Positions 60,001 through 64,000 of a DNA stretch of 64,000 bases are shown in pieces (positions within the stretch are counted from its first letter, which is position 1; each line of letters opens with the position of its first letter). The translations under genes were made by a program, and so were the position numbers. A model generated the notes under the pieces. The model saw nothing but the letters and a program-made list of their open reading frames with translations, searched no databases and had not been told where the DNA came from. The stretch comes from Phoronis australis (lineage: Eukaryota; Phoronida; Phoronidae), in NCBI GenBank assembly GCA_002633005.1, contig NMRA01000314.1:406898-470897 (forward strand), given 5' to 3'.

Positions 60001-62970
60001 AATGGATTTCTGTTATGGCAAAGAATATCATGAGACTGGTTTTAAGAGAGAAAAAAGTTCAATTCAATTTTCAGTTGATACGGGTCAAAATGTATCTTTA
60101 CGGCAACGAATGCAGCGCCATCTGGCCTTAGCATGATAGGGGAATTTTGCTTGATTTTTAAATATTTGTCAAAGGTGAAGGTACTGCTCAGGCACTAACA
60201 AGCAATGCCTGCTAACTAACAAAACAAACTCTGGAAGGTTCAGCTAACTTCACATTACCACCACTCCTGAAAGGTCGTTAGAGGTTCATTCATACTAGTA
60301 CACGTCCCTTATCAGACATCTACATACGAGTAAACAGTACCAAAATTGTACCTGTGCATTTTACCTGGAGATATATTTGTCTCTGTGATGGGTTCATTAT
60401 TTAAACCCTATGAATCTTATATGTGTAGAGTTTTTAACTTCTTCATTAGTAAGTTCATAACTGTGTCATGTAAGCGACTCCAACACCTGCAAGTAGCATA
60501 GCATTTTTTGCTCTCTAGGTAAACACAAACCATGAATAATCAATTGTTACACTGAATAACTATTGGCATTATTGAAATAATTCTTAAAAGAAATTGTAAC
60601 CTGTTTAACTGATAATATCTCTGTTCATCAAATTGCCTCTAGGTGGCATTGTTAAGGTCTAGATGTATGGTGTGTTCTTACTAGCCAAATATCAAATGCT
60701 TGACTACCTATGATGAATAGTCGTTAGTACTACTAACTTGGTGTGTTTTGTGTATTAATTAACACATAGTTTGATAAGCTAGCCCACTAGCATTTAAAGA
60801 AAAGTTAACCCCAAAAGTTAACGAAGAATGACTCACGCTGGCTCATAAAGGTGTACACTATACTTCAGGTAAACCAGGCCCTATCCCAAGGATCTATGTT
60901 TGGTATGTACAGTCCCCTCTAGTAGAGATTGTAAAACATCATAACAGTTACATTCATGAACACCCCTGCAATAAACAACTTAAAATTGGAACCAGTTGGC
61001 ACTGAATGAATGAAGGAATGAAGGTTTGTAGCAGGTTATTAAATCAACAACACTCATAAAACCTCCTTAATATCAATTACAGCAGAAGGGCAATCAGCCA
61101 AGAAAAGACTATGAAAAATGAATGAAGACAGTTATGATCTGATGGAATGAGCTATGTTTTTGTTGCAGTATCTCTCACTTTAATGACTTGAAATTCTTAG
61201 TTAATGAAGCTGTAAACGACTTTTGATTAAGACTCCTCCTAGCTATTATGAAATCAGTCTCAAAATTGCTCTTTCATAAAAACAGAATTGGCTTCAAATG
61301 AACGAACAAAAACAACGTGTCATTTTATCCGCTGATCATATACTGATCACATGACATAAAGGAATGACAAACTTTCAGTTCTTTGCAAACACAGGTATCA
61401 TTTCTCAATCAGAGTAAGGAACAAGTTAGGATCAATTTTATAGCAGTGAGCGGTATAAGTCATAAGTACTCAAACAGAATGCAGGTTTAGACCTGGGTCA
61501 AACGAACATCAGCTATCCCACAAACCTGCTGGTTTTGATCTAAATCATCAAAACTAGGTGAAAGTTTGACTCAATTTTTTCCCGCAGTAGGTCCAATAAA
61601 AGACAGTAACAACCAAATTTGCTTGAGGCAAAGCCAAATAAGACCATAACTCAAAACTTGTGAATTTCCAAAAATTTCACTGGTGGTGTACTTAGTCCCC
61701 TTAAAGCCTAATTTCAACATAATTTTAGATGCATTGGGCTAACCAGATAGCCCTAGCAAAATACGAAAACGCGAGTTCAATCACGCAAATGTAACCCCAT
61801 CAAATAATAGGTGAACCTGCCTTTTCGTGCCATGTTGCGTCACTGCGAGATCCCAGCACAAACAACAAAAGGCTGATAACAGTTATATTGAATAGGGTCA
61901 TAGAACATCATTGCATGCGGATGTTATTCGCAGCTGTTTGAATTAAAAGGTGATTCTCGCGGTGACATAGACAAAAGCAACCCTAACATTTTGTTACATT
62001 TCGTAATTTATGGCACTAGCAGGTTCATAGTGATGCATTTAATATACTGTAGGAACCAAATTTACAGGTGTTACCGTTCAAGATAGGCTTTAACACCTAA
62101 CAACCATACTAGTAAAGTATCTACTGCAGCTAGTTGAGATGGTGGTACTATTATCTACCATAAGTGTTGTGTGTCTCAGTTTAAACTCCTTGGGCTTTAA
62201 CCCCAACTGCAGAAAATTACCCTGACTCTGGGACTTGAACCCAGGTTGCACTTGAGAGAGACGAGCATCTATCTAAGTCATTCAGCCACTTGGCAACAGA
62301 CTTAAAACAGGCTATATCTGGCTGTACGTTACAAGCGGAAGTCATGTGTCACAACAAAACTGACAACCAATTAAATTATTAAAGACATTATTCATTCAAC
62401 TGTTGAAACTGGCCAACACTAACAGATGAAAGGTCATTTGAGGACACGGACTTTTGCCATCGGTCAGTGTAGGGCCTGTTATTCACTAATTCAACACCAG
62501 CCCAAATCTTCAACACATGTACTCAGTTACCCTTTTGATTTAATCCAAATATCCACTGACACTCACACCTCATAAAAACATTCAAATTAACAAGCTTAAA
62601 TCACATACGAAAAATTTATTGATGAACAAAAAATAATTGTCAGAAATAACACCTCATTAAGTGATTAAGAGACAAGATTAACTCACATCTAGTTTCAGTG
62701 CCTATGCACAAACCGTGTGAACGAACACTAAAAACTTGTGGACCTGCCAAAACGCCGGTCACTTTTTTTTCACAAAGACTTTGAGTCAGGCCGGTGTTGA
62801 ATGAAAGGAAGTTCACTGCAGACAGAGCTATGACCGAGTGCTCGCCGTGCACTCGTCTCGACTCTCCTACACTTTCACACAATTTTCAGGGAGAAAAACC
62901 TACCTGGTTCGTAGAAATTCGCAATATCCACTGCCTTGAGAGCACCCGATTGATTATCACTAGAACTCAT
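13505..62970 (-). CDS. TRIO: TRIO/Kalirin-family RhoGEF, N-terminal 13 exons (gene span, 3' part outside or lost)
   Basis: This is the overall span; individual exons are listed separately. In coding order the exons are 62970-62904, 27566-27495, 26876-26762, 24956-24866, 21673-21572, 20733-20620, 19504-19273, 18969-18794, 17037-16915, 15895-15704, 15412-15281, 14213-14085 and 13637-13505 (incomplete). All junctions are AG|exon|GT, all phases agree, and the join gives 559 codons without a stop. The product aligns along its whole length with what I know of vertebrate TRIO: residues 30-190 are a Sec14/CRAL-TRIO domain and residues 190-559 are spectrin repeats. TRIO proteins are large cytoplasmic scaffolds with two DH-PH exchange modules for Rac/RhoG and RhoA, acting in axon guidance and actin control. 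Those catalytic modules are not in this window. Kalirin is the vertebrate paralogue; invertebrates usually have one gene, so the TRIO name is by family. Confidence 0.93.
14085..14213 (-). CDS. TRIO: TRIO exon 12 (spectrin repeat 3/4 linker)
   Basis: 129 nt, phase 0, acceptor ACATAG and donor GAG|GTAGG. It encodes residues 473-515: [14 protein letters not shown], a Ser/Thr-rich linker, then [16 protein letters not shown]. The vertebrate counterpart is QDGKSLLDKLQRP, linker, ANYSKAVHHVLDVIHE. The acceptor lies exactly at the edge of a 17 bp minisatellite that supplies the whole polypyrimidine region. Confidence 0.94.
14214..14562 (-). repeat. 17 bp minisatellite abutting the exon 12 acceptor
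   Basis: Units of about 17 bp (plus strand GTGATACAATGAATACA and variants) run from the acceptor AG of exon 12. A longer block of about 95 bp containing GTATATATAGTG and GACTACAGTCTGTG is itself duplicated. On the minus strand it is T-rich and appears to supply the polypyrimidine tract. It is open in several minus frames only because it lacks stops. Confidence 0.9.
14820..15290 (-). repeat. 54 bp minisatellite built from the TRIO exon 11 donor
   Basis: Eight units follow the real exon end, spaced exactly 54 bp. Donor-equivalent positions are 15281 (exon), 15227, 15173, 15119, 15065, 15011, 14957, 14903 and 14849, each reading ACTGAG or ACAGAG|GTATGTAGTC on the minus strand. The repeat is 18 codons and has no stop in the TRIO frame; the unit peptide is close to [18 protein letters not shown]. 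Variants are point changes plus two units with CATGATGTGAT in place of TTGGC. Confidence 0.95.
15281..15412 (-). CDS. TRIO: TRIO exon 11 (spectrin repeat 3; donor is part of a minisatellite)
   Basis: 132 nt, phase 0, acceptor TTGTAG and donor GAG|GTATGT. It encodes residues 429-472, ending IGHSYTE, matching vertebrate [19 protein letters not shown] aligns with LQDLEDAIHHHQ. The final bases of the exon and the first bases of the intron form the founder-like copy of a 54 bp tandem repeat that continues to about 14820. Eight further identical-phase donors follow, and the frame is open through all of them. The donor at 15281 is chosen because the protein then continues [10 protein letters not shown] in exon 12, as in vertebrates (VSQDGKSLLD). 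Confidence 0.93.
15704..15895 (-). CDS. TRIO: TRIO exon 10 (spectrin repeat 2/3)
   Basis: 192 nt, phase 0, acceptor CTGCAG and donor CAG|GTATT. It encodes residues 365-428, [10 protein letters not shown] followed by [18 protein letters not shown] and FHQKAEQ. It matches vertebrate NVYVNINRIM, EQEWKAFAAALDERSTLL and FHQKAEK closely. This is one of the best conserved segments of the protein. Confidence 0.97.
16150..16315 (-). repeat. 160 bp interspersed family, copy A
   Basis: On the minus strand it reads ACCCTTGAGTCAGGTTTCTA, GCTCCTCAGCTCGGTTTTAA, AATGGTTCCAGGTGATCAGT and GCGCACGTCTGGTAC, matching 53120-53275 in the same order and spacing. A shorter relative covers 13064-13115. Located in TRIO intron 9. 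Confidence 0.7.
16915..17037 (-). CDS. TRIO: TRIO exon 9 (spectrin repeat 2)
   Basis: 123 nt, phase 0, acceptor CCTAG and donor ATG|GTAGG. It encodes residues 324-364: [20 protein letters not shown] and then a short helix to KKSM. It aligns with vertebrate MFDWITHNKGLFLNSYTEIGTS. The exon is too short and lacks an internal start-to-stop frame, so it was found by splice-site and homology reading of the raw strand. Confidence 0.95.
17309..17720 (+). mobile_element. TTAA-flanked MITE, copy A (TRIO intron 8)
   Basis: It is bounded by TTAA at 17305-17308 and 17721-17724, with short inverted termini AGCCTATC / TAGTCT. Over almost its whole length it matches, in inverted orientation, the segment at 61705-62089, including AGCCTATCTTGAAC, GAGAATCACCTTTTAATTCA and CTGGTTAGCCCAAT. 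TTAA duplications suggest a piggyBac-type or similar transposase acting in trans. There is no open frame of note. Confidence 0.7.
18190..18440 (-). mobile_element. Internal fragment of the same TTAA family, reversed
   Basis: On the minus strand it contains AATGAATGTACCTTTGTTAA (one mismatch to 32.1 kb) followed by AAAATGAAAATTTGA and, further on, TTTTGAAAATACATGCTTTT. Both termini are missing. It lies in TRIO intron 8 between copy A of the other TTAA family and exon 8. Confidence 0.45.
18541..18700 (-). mobile_element. Possible non-LTR retrotransposon tail in TRIO intron 8
   Basis: The minus-strand frame that runs on from exon 8 includes RFPLPQSP, then [20 protein letters not shown], and ends TYTFTFTFA before TAA. 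It resembles the SFFPRTI-x-x-W-N-x-LP end of retrotransposon polymerases, with the Trp-Asn missing. The similarity is short and degraded, so this is tentative. An alternative is chance extension of the exon frame. Confidence 0.3.
18794..18969 (-). CDS. TRIO: TRIO exon 8 (spectrin repeat 1/2)
   Basis: 176 nt, acceptor CTGCAG and donor AAG|GTATG. It encodes residues 265-323. [17 protein letters not shown] matches the TRIO signature KLDQCFQLRLFEQDAEK, and the ELW within VQELWHSQK carries the conserved spectrin helix Trp. The reading frame stays open past the donor for about 250 nt into the intron (see the retroelement-like entry), so the donor was chosen from the junction with exon 9, which restores MFDWI. 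Confidence 0.95.
19273..19504 (-). CDS. TRIO: TRIO exon 7 (spectrin repeat 1)
   Basis: 232 nt, acceptor TTTTAG and donor CCA|GTAAGT. It encodes residues 188-264. The helical heptad pattern with [20 protein letters not shown] aligns with the vertebrate TRIO segment GARNMIEEHSQLKKKVIKAP in the first spectrin-like repeat. The C-terminal part (GRTASGRAT) is a polar linker, as in vertebrates where this stretch is also variable. It ends with one base of a split Asn codon. Confidence 0.93.
20620..20733 (-). CDS. TRIO: TRIO exon 6 (end of Sec14 domain)
   Basis: 114 nt, phase 0, acceptor TTTACAG and donor CTG|GTAGG. It encodes residues 150-187. The stretch [20 protein letters not shown] matches the conserved V-D-x-SQLT-x-EF-x-G-x-L-x-Y motif closing the TRIO Sec14 domain, followed by DWIEFRL, the entry to the first spectrin helix. 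The donor lies beside a short local duplication of the segment CTACCAGTCTAAA. Confidence 0.95.
21176..21290 (-). repeat. Dispersed 100 bp family, reversed copy
   Basis: On the minus strand: AAAAGTGAGAAAATAAAATT, TTGTGTCCTGAATCAGTGAG, ATTTTACTGTA. This matches 53716-53800 and 5148-5240 best, suggesting a subfamily with the sequence GTGTCCTAAA in the middle. Confidence 0.55.
21572..21673 (-). CDS. TRIO: TRIO exon 5 (Sec14 domain)
   Basis: 102 nt, phase 0 at both ends, acceptor TTTCAG and donor GAG|GTGAG. It encodes residues 116-149, with [20 protein letters not shown], matching the family motif IIKP-x-x-FW-x-KQ-K/R-T-x-x-GS-x-K-F/Y. The flanking introns are 3.2 kb upstream (with a large minisatellite) and 0.8 kb downstream. 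Confidence 0.96.
23516..24358. repeat. Duplicated 212 bp flank around an unknown-base join
   Basis: The segment 23516-23726 (starting GACTGTTTTGATTGCGGTAT) recurs at 24147-24358 directly after the single unknown base at 24146, with about a dozen differences. Each copy leads into the same minisatellite. This looks like two haplotype copies of one locus placed in series by the assembler, rather than a biological duplication. Confidence 0.75.
23727..24145. repeat. 44/88 bp higher-order minisatellite, first block
   Basis: Two diverged 44 bp monomers (GTTTGATGTTAGCTGTGGAG... and GTGTTTGGTGATAGTTGTGG...) alternate, giving an 88 bp higher-order unit repeated almost five times with very few differences. 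It ends at an unknown base (24146). It lies in TRIO intron 4. Confidence 0.95.
24359..24735. repeat. 44 bp minisatellite, second block, more diverged
   Basis: The same monomers as the block at 23727-24145, but after the first two units the strict alternation is lost and monomers diverge. It is preceded by a 212 bp flank that repeats the flank of the first block. Confidence 0.9.
24866..24956 (-). CDS. TRIO: TRIO exon 4 (Sec14 domain core)
   Basis: 91 nt, acceptor TTGTAG and donor CAG|GTGAG. Residues 86-115 include [19 protein letters not shown], almost identical in pattern to vertebrate TRIO (GFTVIVDMRGSKWDSIKP). Here V-I-D-M-R-G is the central Sec14 beta strand. It ends in phase 0 after KVLQ. 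Confidence 0.96.
26059..26355. repeat. 31 bp minisatellite, open in three minus-strand frames
   Basis: About nine units of CACAGGGACGGCCATCTCTG plus GTCTCGCGTAA, the first degenerate. As 31 is not divisible by three and no stop occurs, all minus frames read through with the same 31-residue cycle. These frames are not genes. It lies in TRIO intron 3, GC-rich against an AT-rich background. Confidence 0.95.
26762..26876 (-). CDS. TRIO: TRIO exon 3 (Sec14 domain)
   Basis: 115 nt, acceptor CTGTAG and donor CAG|GTAAG. It encodes residues 47-85, including [17 protein letters not shown], the near-invariant TRIO/Kalirin signature GGRD-K/R-RGGP-hydrophobic-FP, and then [13 protein letters not shown], which matches the following helix of the lipid-binding domain. 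The two terminal bases AG join to T of exon 4 to give Ser. Confidence 0.95.
26980..27150. repeat. About 42 bp tandem repeat
   Basis: Four units of ATATATCTGTATCATCAACA followed by AAAGTTTACAAATTGATGTAC. AT-rich; lies in TRIO intron 2. Confidence 0.88.
27495..27566 (-). CDS. TRIO: TRIO exon 2 (start of Sec14 domain)
   Basis: 72 nt bounded by acceptor TTTCAG and donor CAG|GTAAC. It encodes residues 23-47, including [16 protein letters not shown], which matches the family motif D/N-x-L-P-x-L-K/R-E-K/R-V-A-Y-L-S-G at the entry of the TRIO Sec14 domain. It begins with two bases and ends with one base of split codons, consistent with exons 1 and 3. Confidence 0.93.
27567..31091 (-). other. TRIO intron 1, 3' portion
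   Basis: Noncoding. It contains the (CA)n tract at 28837-28890 and otherwise unique AT-rich sequence. No alternative first exon with the right phase (one base left over) was found here. Confidence 0.6.
28837..28890. repeat. (CA)n microsatellite
   Basis: CACACACGCACACACGCACACA-type dinucleotide run with interruptions. Confidence 0.9.
31092..32352. mobile_element. 1.26 kb element with 25 bp inverted termini and TTAA at both ends
   Basis: The left end ACTTAAGGTTATCTCA continues AACCTTATT; the right end is its reverse complement with one mismatch in about 25 bases. If the TTAA inside ACTTAAGG is the target duplication, the element proper begins GGTTATCTCA and ends TGAGATAACC. The right half shares blocks such as CAGAAAATATATACTTTTA with the segments at 43095-43320 and (reversed) 18190-18440. 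Two overlapping open frames inside (31061-31384, 31266-31712) match nothing I know and are probably not coding. Confidence 0.65.
32573..32790 (+). CDS. Candidate first coding exon of an unrecognised plus-strand gene in the TRIO intron
   Basis: The frame from ATG at 32573 stays open to 32905 (111 codons), and a strong donor CAA|GTAAGT lies at 32790/32791, giving a 73-codon exon. The peptide is strongly acidic ([20 protein letters not shown]), then has a hydrophobic-acidic stretch ([20 protein letters not shown]). Codon use and composition are unlike the repeats around it, which makes coding plausible. The alternative is a short single-exon protein ending at 32905. I do not recognise the family and could not find the next exon. 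It begins about 220 bp right of an inverted-repeat element. Function is unknown. Confidence 0.45.
36142..36212. repeat. Imperfect 70 bp palindrome centred on GGGCCC
   Basis: The left arm GATTTAGAGAACCAG ... CTAAATAACGGG pairs with the right arm CCCGTTATTCAG ... CTTGGTTCTCTAAGTC around 36177/36178. Outer and inner stems are nearly perfect; the middle is looser. It may be the end of a fold-back element or a decayed MITE. No coding. Confidence 0.75.
37942..38095. other. Assembly gap followed by a C run
   Basis: About 154 unknown bases bordered on the right by a run of about 13 C. Frames spanning it are artefacts. Confidence 0.98.
41257..41504. mobile_element. 248 bp MITE with long imperfect terminal inverted repeats
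   Basis: It starts CAGTGGCAGATCTATG and ends TAGATCCGCCTCTG; the termini pair over about 40 bp, including the AGTA-GAGGGAG block. TAAAC occurs immediately outside both ends (41252-41256 and 41505-41509). The CAG-x-GGCGGATCTA type of terminus is widespread among hAT-like MITEs, although the visible duplication is 5 bp rather than the 8 bp usual for hAT. The interior is GC-rich with G and C runs. It has no coding capacity. Confidence 0.7.
41665..42262. repeat. Cluster of three copies of the dispersed 100 bp family
   Basis: Copies at 41665-41770 (plus), 42060-42130 (minus) and 42172-42262 (plus) share AATATTTTGAAAAATTGTAG, CAATTATTCTTGTCAAAAAT (minus strand) and CCTAAAATGGTGAGATTTGA respectively. 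Nothing coding in the interval. Confidence 0.55.
43095..43320 (+). mobile_element. Partial copy of the GGTTATCT/AGATAACC TTAA family
   Basis: It shares GGGGTTATTTTGC, TTTTCAGAAAATATATACTTTTA and the terminal AGATAACC followed by TTAA with the right half of the 31092-32352 element. A matching left end was not found upstream, so the copy is truncated or strongly diverged. Confidence 0.55.
43826..44105. repeat. 33 bp minisatellite
   Basis: About eight units of TGGCCCATATTATGAACATG plus GATACAACATTGA, with shortened units lacking part of the second half. Lies in TRIO intron 1. Confidence 0.92.
45190..45307. repeat. (TG)n/(CGTG)n microsatellite
   Basis: Long GTGTGTGCGTGCGTG tract; alternating purine-pyrimidine throughout and able to form Z-DNA in principle. 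It explains the open frames on both strands here. Confidence 0.92.
45445..45590. repeat. 27 bp tandem repeat
   Basis: About five units of TTGTTTCACTAACACCAGCA plus CGCATTG, diverging to the right. Confidence 0.88.
45713..47121. mobile_element. Candidate 1.4 kb inverted-repeat element with iterated subterminal motifs
   Basis: The left end CCGTTACGGTAAAAAATC pairs with the right end, whose reverse complement is CCGGTATGGTAAAAATTG, continuing GAATT on both sides. Inside each end the motif AATTTCGGACA recurs about every 37-50 bp (near 45753, 45804, 45844, 45881 on the left; 46979, 47021, 47056 on the right). Iterated subterminal motifs are typical transposase binding arrays. No transposase was recognised. 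A minus-strand frame (46775-47095) and a plus-strand frame (46141-46458) lie inside but match nothing known to me. No clear target duplication was seen. Confidence 0.5.
48511..48700. repeat. 46 bp tandem repeat
   Basis: Four units beginning CATTAAATCCCAGTCCTGGA and ending CAAACCTGCCCTCTA; starts at 48511 and 48557 fix the period. Confidence 0.92.
52440..52530. repeat. AT-rich tandem repeat
   Basis: Three to four imperfect units of AATTTTAATGTAGAATTTTAA. Confidence 0.8.
53120..53275 (+). repeat. 160 bp interspersed family, copy B
   Basis: ACCCTTGAGACAGGTTTCTA, GCTCCTCAGCTTGGTTTTAA, AGTGGTTCCAGGTGATCAAT, GCACGTCTCTGTACCAGACC and CCTGCAATTA. About 80 percent similar by eye to copy A in its aligned blocks. 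Confidence 0.7.
53285..53375 (+). repeat. Dispersed 100 bp family, copy
   Basis: Contains TTTTGAAAAATTGTGAGCAA, AGAATGTTAGAAGCTCTCAA, AAATGAAAAAGGGGCATTTT and AGCAATTAGG. It sits directly right of a copy of the 160 bp family at 53120-53275, and another member follows at 53716. Confidence 0.6.
55222..55728. mobile_element. PIF/Harbinger-like MITE with TTA target duplication
   Basis: A 507 bp segment, much richer in CpG than its flanks, begins GGCCCTTTCATATTGAC and ends with the reverse complement of GGGCCTTTCATACTAAC. It is flanked on both sides by TTA (55219-55221 and 55729-55731). Terminal GGCCCTTTCA and a 3 bp TTA/TWA duplication are characteristic of PIF/Harbinger elements. Internal GCGTCGACG and AGTTAAGCGTTCATACTGCA segments recur. 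No transposase frame is present, so it is non-autonomous. Confidence 0.75.
57009..57065. repeat. (TG)n microsatellite
   Basis: TGTGTG run passing into GCGTGCGTGCGTG. Confidence 0.92.
59141..59472. repeat. 161 bp tandem duplication
   Basis: Two direct copies, 59141-59301 and 59302-59472, sharing TTGTCCAAAGTACTCTC, GGGCCGCTACCATAAGGCCA and GAGTTAACATAGGGCAATTC. The second carries a small insertion (CAGCCTA). Not coding. Confidence 0.9.
61705..62089 (-). mobile_element. TTAA-flanked MITE, copy B (TRIO intron 1)
   Basis: Second copy of the family at 17309-17720, on the other strand, flanked by TTAA at 61701-61704 and 62090-62093. Its termini are AGCCTA on both sides, better preserved than in copy A. 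Several small indels separate the two copies, so they are independent old insertions rather than one duplication. Confidence 0.7.
62219..62297 (-). pseudogene. tRNA-like sequence (tRNA pseudogene or SINE head)
   Basis: On the minus strand AAGTGGCTGAATGACTTAG resembles a tRNA A box and D arm. About 30 nt later CTGGG-TTCAAGT-CCCAG forms a perfect five-pair T arm with a B-box core GGTTCAAGTCC. The 5' and 3' acceptor strands do not pair, so it is not a functional tRNA. A tRNA-derived SINE head is the likely origin. It is followed at 62093 by MITE copy B. Confidence 0.55.
62904..62970 (-). CDS. TRIO: TRIO exon 1 (start codon and leader)
   Basis: Twenty-two codons beginning [16 protein letters not shown] and ending FYEP, plus one base of the next codon, then donor CAG|GTAGG. 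An in-frame TAA lies two codons upstream of the ATG, which supports this start. The motif [12 protein letters not shown] resembles the short segment ahead of the Sec14 domain in vertebrate TRIO. The leftover base G joins to AG of exon 2 to give a Glu codon. The following intron is about 35.3 kb, by far the longest in the gene. Long first introns are common in large developmental genes and leave room for alternative promoters. Confidence 0.88.
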
Positions 62971-63278
62971 TCTTTAAAATAATCCACAGAACCGCCGTCA
63001 AGATTTTATTTTGTTCATTTTCGTCGTCTGTTTTCACTCTATTGATGAATGAAATCGCCTTCATTCGACTCCTTCCGACAAACTTCCGGTGACTTCGTGA
63101 GAGTCTTTTTAGATTGATAAAACATTGATTCACTAAAAGATTACAACAAACTTATGGACTTCTTCAAAGAAAATGGATCAGTGTGTCAAATGAAGTTTTT
63201 AATTGTTCTTCAATCCTTTAACTAATAAAACTTCTAACTAGAAAATACAAACTACGAGTTTATTGTTACGAGTTCAAT
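62971..63278. promoter_or_regulatory. Candidate TRIO promoter, possibly bidirectional
   Basis: This is the interval between the TRIO start codon (minus strand) and a candidate plus-strand start codon at 63279. It is richer in CpG than the flanks near 62990-63100. It contains ACTTCCGGT at 63082-63090, a full consensus ETS/GABP-type site, about 112 nt upstream of the TRIO ATG, a position typical of TATA-less promoters. No TATA box is evident at a convincing distance. Promoter function is inferred from position and motif only. Confidence 0.5.
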
Positions 63279-63356
63279 ATGGCTTTGCCTGTTATCGTAT
63301 CCTGTTCCTGTGTGAAAAATGGCAACTCTCTCAAGTCCAACGCAGTTGTTGCCGCT
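63279..63356 (+). CDS. Candidate first coding exon of a divergent neighbour gene
   Basis: An ATG with A at -3 and G at +4 opens a frame beginning MALPVIVSCSCVKNGNSLKS. It reaches a donor-like TTG|GTAGGT at 63356/63357 before the first stop (TAG, which overlaps that donor). The reading is only about 26 codons, so it is weak evidence by itself. Support comes from the start context, the donor and its head-to-head placement 308 bp from the TRIO ATG. I do not recognise the peptide. No downstream exon is visible; a retrotransposon relic follows at 63598. Confidence 0.3.
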
Positions 63357-63597
63357 TGGTAGGTGTTTATACCTTTTATGGTTGTTCTGTAAGGCTGTAG
63401 ATGTCCCTTCATACACTGGTATATTATGAGCACATTATAATTTAGAAAAACGTTTCTACAAATTGGGCTACGCGCCTCGCGGTATGGAAGCCACATTTAT
63501 TGTACCTGGCCTCACTCACAATTGAATGATTGTCAATGACAATGACATTGACAATGACAATGTAGACAGTGTCAGTGACGACCGTCTCTAGCTGGCC

Positions 63598-63917
63598 AGT
63601 TGACGCTGCTCGTTGGGTCACGAGACAGTTCAATCGTTTATCCTATGTTGGCTCAATGTTAGAAATCCTAAACAGACGCAAAATCTGTCTGCTGAAAATG
63701 TTTTATTAAAAATATGATAAGAAGTCGGTGATCATCAATTCTGATGTTACCCCTATCACAGATCTTACTGTCTCGGGCATCTGTACCAGAAGGTCATCCA
63801 ACTATAGTATTCCAATAAATAGGACAGATTACTGGAAAAAGACATTCTTTCCTGGAACAGTCGCGGACTGGAATAGCTTGCCAGGCTGCATTACATCAGT
63901 CCCTTCTCTTGATATCT
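63598..63917 (+). mobile_element. Non-LTR retrotransposon fragment, 3' end of the polymerase ORF
   Basis: One frame, with a single internal TAA near 63708, reads AARWVTRQFNRLSYVGSMLE, then LNRRKICLLKMFY, and later FFPGTVADWNSLP followed by SLDIF and a stop. The series AARWV-x-x-x-Y/F-x-x-x-SSV-x-x-ML, RR-x-x-x-x-L-x-x-FYKI and SFFPRT-x-x-x-WNSLP is the familiar tail of non-LTR retrotransposon reverse-transcriptase proteins in many invertebrates. The 5' part is missing, as expected from truncated target-primed insertion. It is probably dead. Confidence 0.8.
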
Positions 63918-64000
63918 TTGTCAGCTAGCTTTCTGCCTTTCTGAAGTAACATAGTGGGGTGCATCCATTCAGAGCACCCGCTTACTGACTGCCTTATCTG

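Larger units (their letters stand above)
55732..61700 (-). other. TRIO intron 1, 5' portion
   Basis: Noncoding. Holds the (TG)n tract at 57009, the 161 bp duplication at 59141 and a dispersed-family copy near 59625. No convincing exon on either strand. Confidence 0.55.

Overview
The window is a stretch of an invertebrate animal nuclear genome. It is AT-rich, has low coding density, spliceosomal introns with GT..AG borders, many minisatellites, and several families of short DNA transposons and retrotransposon relics. No bacterial operon, CRISPR array, rRNA or viral genome is visible. The phylum cannot be fixed from this sequence alone.

The dominant feature is the 5' part of one gene on the minus strand, running from its start codon at 62970 down to 13505. 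Thirteen coding exons can be joined in frame: 515 codons in twelve complete exons plus 44 in an incomplete thirteenth. They encode the N-terminus of a TRIO/Kalirin-type Rho guanine nucleotide exchange factor: a short leader, a complete Sec14 (CRAL-TRIO) lipid-binding domain, then the first spectrin repeats. The first intron is about 35.3 kb; the others are about 0.3 to 3.2 kb. The later spectrin repeats, DH-PH modules and any kinase domain are not in the window. Readable coding ends at a single unknown base (13504) that joins the exon to a tandem repeat. No further TRIO exon was recognised in the leftmost 13.5 kb, although short exons could be missed.

Other candidate coding DNA is limited. 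A plus-strand first exon at 32573-32790 lies inside the large TRIO intron. A short plus-strand first exon at 63279 would be head-to-head with TRIO, giving a roughly 300 bp shared promoter with a consensus ETS site. A broken THAP zinc-finger domain lies near 9.6-9.9 kb.

Mobile DNA includes a PIF/Harbinger-like MITE with TTA duplications (55222-55728), two families flanked by TTAA (17309-17720 with 61705-62089; 31092-32352 with relatives at 18.2 and 43.1 kb), a 248 bp element with long inverted ends (41257-41504), a 1.4 kb element with iterated subterminal motifs (45.7-47.1 kb), a non-LTR retrotransposon tail (63598-63917), a tRNA-like relic, and a roughly 100 bp dispersed family seen about a dozen times.

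The most unusual observation is a 54 bp minisatellite at 14820-15290 made from the end of TRIO exon 11 plus its splice donor. It presents nine GTATGT donors spaced exactly 54 bp apart, all in the same phase and without a stop between them, so use of a downstream donor would insert multiples of 18 residues into the spectrin region. No complete, clearly new multi-gene system was found.
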